Shown here one piece after another: positions 57,369 to 64,000 of a stretch of 64,000 nt of DNA (within the stretch, counting starts at the first letter, position 1; every line of letters starts with the position of its first letter). This DNA is from Isoetes taiwanensis. Taxonomy: Eukaryota > Streptophyta > Lycopodiopsida > Isoetales > Isoetaceae. Both the position numbers and the translations under genes were made by a program. The stretch is from positions 7,744,216 to 7,808,215 of the forward strand of contig JAJEKV010000005.1 in assembly GCA_021234155.1 (NCBI GenBank). Reading direction: 5' to 3'. The notes under the pieces are model-generated. The model was not told the DNA's origin. It ran no database searches and saw only the letters and a list, made by a program, of their open reading frames with translations.

Positions 57369-59281
57369 TCTTATCTTATATATTATAAAGTTTTAGCCGA
57401 TGTCTTGCATCAAACGCTAATTTAGATAGTTGAGATCGCCCCGATTGCATTTGAAGGCCGAGATTTATCGCGACAACTTCCCACCACCATGATTGGCCAT
57501 GCTCCGACTCTTAAGAGGAAAGGGAAAAATGGCAGAAAAAAAAAAGGGCAAAGTGAGAGGCAAAAAGGCACGGGTAAAAGGGAAAGACTGAGAAGGAAAA
57601 GGAAAGGAAAAGAGCAATCTAAAAAGGAAAAAGAAAAGAAAGGGAGAAAAAGGAAGGAAAAAAGACACTATGAAAAGGAAAAGGGGAAAGGGGTGAGGAC
57701 AAATAAGGGAAAAGAAAAGGGGAAAGGAGGAAAAGGAAGAAAAAAGGGGCAACGGAAAAAATGTGAAGACCTAAAAGGGTGACAAAGGGAAAAAGGGGAA
57801 GATAAGAATGGTGGAGAGGGAAAAAAAGGGCATGGAAAATAGAAAGGGAAGGAAAAAGGAAAGAGGAGGCTAAAAAGGAAAAAGGGCATGAGGAAAAGGG
57901 AGAGGGAAATGAGAGGAAGGGAGAAAGTGGCAACAGAAGAGGAAAAGGGTGAGGAAAGGAAAAAAAAGAAAGGGAAAAAGAGATGGAAAAGGGAAAAGGG
58001 AAAAAGCTTAAAAAAGCAAAAAAGAGGAACAGAAAACATGGAATAGGAAAAGAGGAAAAAAAGGGAAAAGGGGAAGAGGGTGGGAAAAGGAGGAAAAAGG
58101 GCATGTGAAAAAGGTGGAAAAAAATGGAATGGAAAAAGGGTGGGAAAATGGAAAGGAAAAGAGAGAAGGAAAAAAAAAGGGTGGAAAATAAAGTTTTAAA
58201 AAAGGGCATGGAAAAAGAGAAAAGGATGAAAAAAGAAGGAAAAGGAAAAGGAAATGGGAGGCTTAAAAAGGGAAAGGGGAAAGAAAAAAAAGAACACGAG
58301 GAGTAAGGAGGGAAAATGGAAAAGAGGAAGGGAAAAAGGCAATAAAAACCGGAAGAAGGAAAAGGGTGAGGAAAAGGGTAAAATAAAGGGAAAAAAAGAG
58401 CATGGGGAAAGGGAAAAGAAAAAGAAAAAAAGGGGAATAGGGACGGAAAAGGGGAAGAGGGTAAGGAAAGGCGGAAGAAAAGGCAAGTAAAAAAAGTGGA
58501 AAAAGGGAATGGAAAAATACATGGGAAAAAGGAAAAGGAAAAAAGGAAAGAGAAAGGGAAAGGAAAGGGAAAGAGAAAAGGAAAGGGGAAGGAAAGAGGA
58601 AAAGGGCACTGAAAAATGGAAAGGGTGGGGAAATGATGAAAAAGAAGGAAAGGGAAAAGGAAAAAAAGGGAGGCTGAAAGGGGAAGGAAAGGAAAAAGGC
58701 ATGAGAAAAAGAAAGAAGAAAAAATGGGAAAAAAGAGACATGAGATAAAGAAGAAGAGGGTGAGGAGAGGGAAGAAAAACATAAAAAAAAAAGGTGGGGA
58801 AAAGGAATGCAAAAAGGGCATGAGAAAAGGGAAGGGAAAAGAGAAAAGCAAAAAGGAATGGGAAAAGGAAAGGGAAAAAAAAGATCATGAGAAAAAAATG
58901 GGAAGGGTGGAGAAAGGTGAAAAAGGGAAGGAAAAAAGCCGGGCAAAAAAAAAGGGAAAGGGAAAAGGGAAAATGAGAAGGAGAAAAGGAAGAAAAGAGG
59001 AGGGAGAAGAGGGTAAAAAAAAAAAAAGAGAGAAGGAGAAAAGTAAATGCGTGGAAAAATAAGAAAAGGGAAAAAGAAAGTGTGTAAGAAAATGAGGAAA
59101 AAAAGGATATGCAGGATAGAGCAAAGGGAAGGTTATCAAATGCACAAAAACCTCTTATAGCCTAGCAAATGATGGACTTGGTTTCTATTAAATTAGATGT
59201 ATAAAAATGAGTCCGAGCTGAATAGGTTTCCATCCACAAATGTTTAACATTTGCTCAAAGAACGTTGGGCACCATTACTAG
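57369..59281 (+). mobile_element. Helitron A-plus, second copy
   Basis: Starts TCTTATCTTATATATTATAA, ends CTAG 59278-59281; polypurine core 57500-59125. The 3' hairpin is damaged (CAGCAACGCTGG changed to CAAAGAACGTTGG). Confidence 0.8.
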
Positions 59282-59283
59282 TA

Positions 59284-61839
59284 TCTTTATATTATAATGT
59301 TTTGGTGTAAGTGCGAGTGCATCGAAAATCTAAATTAAACGGCCGAGATTAATCTACGCCATGTGGCATCATCTCAATTATTCCAATTCCAACTTCTTTC
59401 TTTTTAGGTTTTTTCTTTGTTTTCGTGAGCATCTCGAGAACTATCGCTGCCTCGACCCACCTGGATGGTGCAAGCGAAGATATTGGTAGAGAGAAGCAAA
59501 AGCATATGTTTTAAGAAATGGCTATGGCCGAAAATGTTGTGGTCAGTGGAAAAACAGAGGAGTTCTTGGGCTATGGGAATGGGAAGAGGCCGGGTAATAC
59601 CAAAGAAGGATAAGGGCATCGCTGTCAGGAGCATCTCGATCGCGGTCGATCATATCCTTCCATGGATAACAATGAGGCGAGAATGAAGATGTGCAGATGT
59701 CGCATTGGTGGCATCTTTGTTCTCCGCGAAACTTTCGATGGCTGAAAAATCTAAGCTTTGTTACTGGGTTCTAAGGTAACAAAGCTTACCTTATCATTCC
59801 CTTTACCATTCCCTTTATCATTTTGTATTCGATTTTCAAATTCATGTGCTAATCGTGTGAATGGGATATTTTTGAAGACGATTTGACCGCTTTCGTGGTT
59901 GAGATATGGGCTAAAGTCATAATTGGGTAGATGGATCCACTATCTCGCATATCCCGTATAACGTAATCGCCTTCCTCGTGGTATATACTTTTGAAGTCTT
60001 TGCATAGGTAGAAAGTCATTCCATTTTTTTCTTTGTTGTTGGGCATGGCAAGATAGCCGCTCATAACTATGTTCCAAAATCTAGGTTTCAATAACACGTG
60101 ATTGATTGTTTGTTTGTGCTATTGAAGCTCGAAGTTGCGCTCGTGGGCAACGGCAACATGCAAGATATTCCTGTGTATATTGGTATACACAATCGTATCA
60201 TGATGTATGGATGTGTTTTGTGTTTTCAGATAGCTTTTTGCTCTATTTTAGATGGAAGATACTCCGCTTTTATATGTGCCATCCACCTTCTTTTGCGCTT
60301 CCGCAGCTAGCCTTCCTTTGGAGTTCTTGAGAACATTGATCTAAGTGCTATAGTATCCCCGCTTCAAATTCGAAATTAGGTAACCTATTGTGTTTTGTAG
60401 CAATAGGTTAAAAATATGCATGATGCATTGTGCTCTATTCATGCATTTGTGTTATTCCGAGCATGTTTGTCCTCCTCTTTATTAAATCCTTTTGTGCTAT
60501 TGCAGCAAAAAAGAGAGAAACCGAAGGGAAGAAAAGAAGAGGAGATAAACCGCAAATTTGTGGCAATTTGGACTTTTGCTCGTAAGGCGTAATATAGGAA
60601 GCTGAAAATAAAGAATATAACGGTTGCCAGATCAGATTTGAAGGCATGCGTGTCCGGGCTATTGTGAAATTTTCAAAAACATTTAACTCTTAGATGTAGT
60701 ATATCTACATTTTAAACTTCTCATTGAAGAGCTATTGTACATACCTTCGTGATTATCATTGAGCACCGCCTCGTCGATTATCATTGAGCACCGGAGCTTG
60801 CCGCAAAGAAATACACCACTTAGGATAATTCATTCAACAATGTGGCCTCTAGCCTCAAAAAAAATGCTTACCTTGGAAATTATTGCAGATCTGTTGTTAC
60901 ATGGCGCCGCCATGGGCATGTTCAATTTGCAAAGAATATTTCATGTTTGTATATTGCAATCGTAATATTATGGTTTGTAATGTAAATACCATGTTCTCTA
61001 TAAGCTCCAGCTCAAAATCAAAATGTGTCATCGACTTGATGTTTCTACCGTCGTAACCTTCCTTCTTAAAGAAATATTTTGCAAAGATGCTATAATGCCT
61101 TCCTCGATAATTAGATTTCCACCAATTGCAGCTTTGAGCTAAATGCTTGAGCAAAATGGGGCTAGGCAACGTAATAGAGCAAATCCGCCTAACTGCTGCC
61201 ACCATTTATGGAAGGAAGGAAGGAAGGAAGTCTATTGTACATTTATGATGTCTATTGTACATTCCACTTATCCTTTGGTATTTACATTTTCTACTAAAAC
61301 AAGAAATTTAAGTAGTTCATATTTATGCTAACTACTATCATTTCTATAAGTTTAAACATTATACATTAGACATATTACTTGCTCAAACCATTACATTTGC
61401 TAAATGAGTTTACTTTTCAAAGATTGTGGATGATTTATTAAATTGACCACCTAGATGACATTACCTTTGAACAACGGAATGTTTCGGGTATCATTAAATA
61501 TTACAATTAAACTCAAAGACCTACCAACTAAGATTGCGATGCTACATAGCTTTAAATTGTCTAATCTGTATCCATATTATATATATATCAGACCGCTTAG
61601 TTGTAGATCGCCATTTATCTCCAATGAAGGTTACGCTGCTACACTAATCTAATAAACCAAATTCACACATAACCCTTATAGCCTAGCAACGCTACGCTTT
61701 GGTTTTCTACTAGATAAGAATGTTCATAAACATCCATCAAAACATAAATAACATATATGTTCATGTGTGGTGTTCTATAATGGTTGGCTCATCATTTGCA
61801 AGTTACTTTATGCCAAAGAACGCCGGGCACCTGTACTAG
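59284..61839 (+). mobile_element. Helitron C-plus, second copy
   Basis: Copy of 22055-24641, ending CTAG 61836-61839; hairpin altered to CAAAGAACGCCGGG. Confidence 0.8.
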
Positions 61840-64000
61840 TTATATTATAATGTTTTGTCAGAATTCCTAGATTTGGATCCAGCCCTAGATTGGATGGTCG
61901 AGATCCATCTTAGTAATTTCGACGGTCGATTTCGATGGTCGATTTTAGGGCAATTTTTAGGGACAATGGCTAAAGCATGGCGCAACCGAGCTTCCAATTC
62001 CAACCCACATCCGCTAATGCATCCGCCACCGAGCTTCGTGGCGCCCAAATCAAGCTGCACCTCCGTGGCCTACATGGGCCTATCGGCTCTTTTCAAGAGC
62101 TTTTCATCTTATCGAGCGAGGCTCGTGGTTTGCGTGCTTTTCATTTGAACTAGCCGGCCCATAAAGTTTGGCCATGGCAGATTGAACCCAAGTATATCAT
62201 GGATGTAAGTTCGCATGCCGGGTCGACGGCGTAAGCCGATGGAGTCGGCCGGGATCCGCAAGGATCTGCCTGCGTTTTCATGTATGCAACATTCTAGGCC
62301 ATCTCACCGATTGATGCTTTTGCGTAATCGCTTGTTGGGTCTTGAGCCGGAAGTGCGCTTCAACACCAACTCTTCAAGGTTTTATTTTGCTCAATCTAAG
62401 GAGGTGGATTTTCTTCGCTTAAGTAAAATGTTTGTCACTTGAAAAATAACTTGCAATGTCAAGCCGAAAGTACATTGGACTAATTATGGGTTGCAAGTCG
62501 CCGCTGTAAAAAATGTCTAGAGGATACATGTCAACTTGGTCTAATATGCGTATTGTGTGTCTTACAAGAATTTGTAAATTGCACCATGTCCATCACAATA
62601 ACTTTTTCGATGCCTTTTTTCCAAATAAATGGAAAAACCTTTATGCCAGAGGAATTGTCTCGCATGCACATGCACATTATCAATAGTACAAATTGCAGGA
62701 TGCAGAGACATTTAAAGGCTCTATAAGTTATGCTCCTCATCGTGGGCAAAGAAATTTCCGAAAGCATTTCCAATCGAGCCGATTTGAGACCCATGTCGAA
62801 CCCCGCAGTTGTTGGGTTTGCTACTTGCCTTAGGGTGGCATCCGGTGGTCCAATTCCCCGATTGTTGCGCAGAGACAAAGTCGAAAAAGTGGCTTGCAAT
62901 GTGCTCTAAAGGCTCTAAATGTCCTAATTCTAGGATGTGTTCAAAATGGGAAAGATCATTTTGCTATACAATTTTTGAGAAGATGTAGCAGAAAGATTTT
63001 TAAGCCAAATGCAACAACTTTTCTCGGGCATTCTCAAGGTGTGTGCTAGGATAGAAGAAAGGAAGTTCATGAACATATTATTAGAAGTAAACTGAATTCA
63101 GATGTGATGGTCGCCACCCATAGTTCATATGTATTGCATGTTCTAGGAGTCTTCATGAAGCAGCCACCATTTTTAAAAATTCCACCACCAAGATGTGGTG
63201 TTGTGGTGTCATGGAATGCCATTATTGCAGGACATGCACAAAGATGGAGAAGATCAATTGGTCAGAAATTGCTTTTTATAAATGCACCTAGCAGGCATGC
63301 ACCCAAATGAAGCTACATTTGTTATGGTCGAGCTTGCACCAACATAGCAACAAAAGAAGAGGGCGTGATAATCCACAAGAATATTATTAGAAGAGGATTA
63401 AGATGGAATGATGCCATTGGAAGCAAAGATGATTCAAATGTATGCCATGCGGGATGCCCGGAGGAGGCATGTAATGTCTTTAGTCAATTGTCTAATCAAG
63501 GTGTGGAGATATGGAATGCAATGATTGCCGCCTTTGCTCAACATGGTGAAAGCTTATACTTAAGTTATTTTGAAAAGATGCAAATGAATGGTATAAAACC
63601 CGACAAAACCCCTTTTCAAGTGCCTTGAACTCATATGCTAGCTTGAAAATCCCCAAGGAGGGAGGCTCATTCATGAGATGATACTGCATACAAGCAGACA
63701 CGATTATAGGGAATACCTTGATTGATATTTATGTCAAATGTGAACTGTTGAAAGAAGCCCGCCATGTATTTTACAATATGCCAATGTGGGATGTAGTGTC
63801 ATGGGTTGCCATGATTGCCGGATATATACAAAGATTGAGATTACATTTTAGCTCTAGAGTGTTTTGACCAAATGAAAGACAAAGGGCAAAGATACGTAGT
63901 GTGGTCCTTGGGGATGGAATAATCTCGATTATGCCCACGGGAGAGAATATGGAAGGTCTCTTCATTAGCGTATCATCAATAATGGCCTCTAATCTAATGT
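61840..64000 (+). mobile_element. Helitron D-plus with PPR fragments, second copy, cut by window edge
   Basis: Copy of 24642-26820. PPR signatures are partly better kept here (GVVVSWNAIIAGHAQ at about 63205; EIWNAMIAAFAQHGESL and FEKMQMNGIKPDKTPF at about 63510-63610), showing that each copy keeps sites the other has lost. Confidence 0.8.

Larger units (their letters stand above)
43575..64000 (+). repeat. second copy of the 7.0-26.8 kb segment
   Basis: From 43590 (matches about 6995) to the window end (matches about 26820) the order of elements repeats: transposon exons, Helitron B-minus, transposase-like gene, copia gag with MITE, Helitrons A-plus, C-plus and D-plus. The polypyrimidine tract and Helitron ends of 11.65-13.49 kb are missing from this copy. 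Differences concentrate at CAG/CTG sites. Continues beyond the right edge. Confidence 0.9.

Noticed and set aside
43575-64000. CHG deamination (methyl-C to T) or a RIP-like process as cause of the CAG/CTG changes
   Set aside because: Deamination would give CAA/TAG and TTG/CTA. The observed outcomes are CG, CCG and CAAAG, with length changes.
1-64000. CRISPR arrays, tRNA, rRNA or organellar genes
   Set aside because: No regularly spaced identical repeats and no tRNA- or rRNA-like sequence noticed; only tRNA-complementary primer sites of LTR elements.

Overview
This window is nuclear DNA of a land plant. Evidence: fragments of a PLS-type pentatricopeptide-repeat (PPR) gene, Ty1/copia and Ty3/gypsy LTR retrotransposons with plant-type primer-binding sites, Helitrons with captured introns and exons, and GT/AG-like exon borders. 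A fern or another seed-free vascular plant with a large, transposon-rich genome is my best guess; that is inference. There is no intact single-copy host gene, and I recognised no RNA gene or CRISPR array.

The left half (about 1.98-32.1 kb) is a nest. The oldest layer is a transposase-like gene (1981-2494, continued at 16825-17836 and about 31660-32130). Two minus-strand Helitrons (2495-13442 and 13447-16824) landed in it 4 bp apart; removing both restores the reading frame. The first Helitron, which carries a 1.7-kb purine/pyrimidine tract, was itself hit by a 8978-bp terminal-inverted-repeat (TIR) transposon (2673-11650; 30-bp TIRs, TATC target duplication). That transposon has two convergent genes: a broken DDE-like transposase (+) and a coiled-coil/RING-H2/basic-tail gene (-). 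Downstream lies a copia element (17945 to about 31482). A 250-bp MITE interrupts its gag and a head-to-tail array of three Helitrons (20163-27948) interrupts its pol; both breaks close in frame when the insertions are removed. The Helitrons share their ends but carry different cargo: a purine tract, unknown exons, or PPR exons.

32.3-43.6 kb holds two decayed Ty3/gypsy elements: a chromovirus-like one with an internal deletion (32.3 to about 38.4 kb) and an Asp-tRNA-primed one (about 38.6-43.57 kb).

43.6-64 kb is a second copy of 7.0-26.8 kb in the same order. It differs from the first copy mainly at CAG and CTG trinucleotides (rewritten as CG, CCG or CAAAG), and at 44.9-50.9 kb it looks like an interleaving of two or three registers of the first copy. 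I read much of this as assembly or consensus error, perhaps linked to CHG methylation, on a real or artefactual duplication. Stop codons and frameshifts there, and in 29.3-37 kb, should not be taken as biological without read-level checks.

The most interesting biology is the two-gene TIR transposon with its RING-H2 partner, and the Helitron family that shares ends, captures exons, carries a long polypurine tract and forms tandem arrays.
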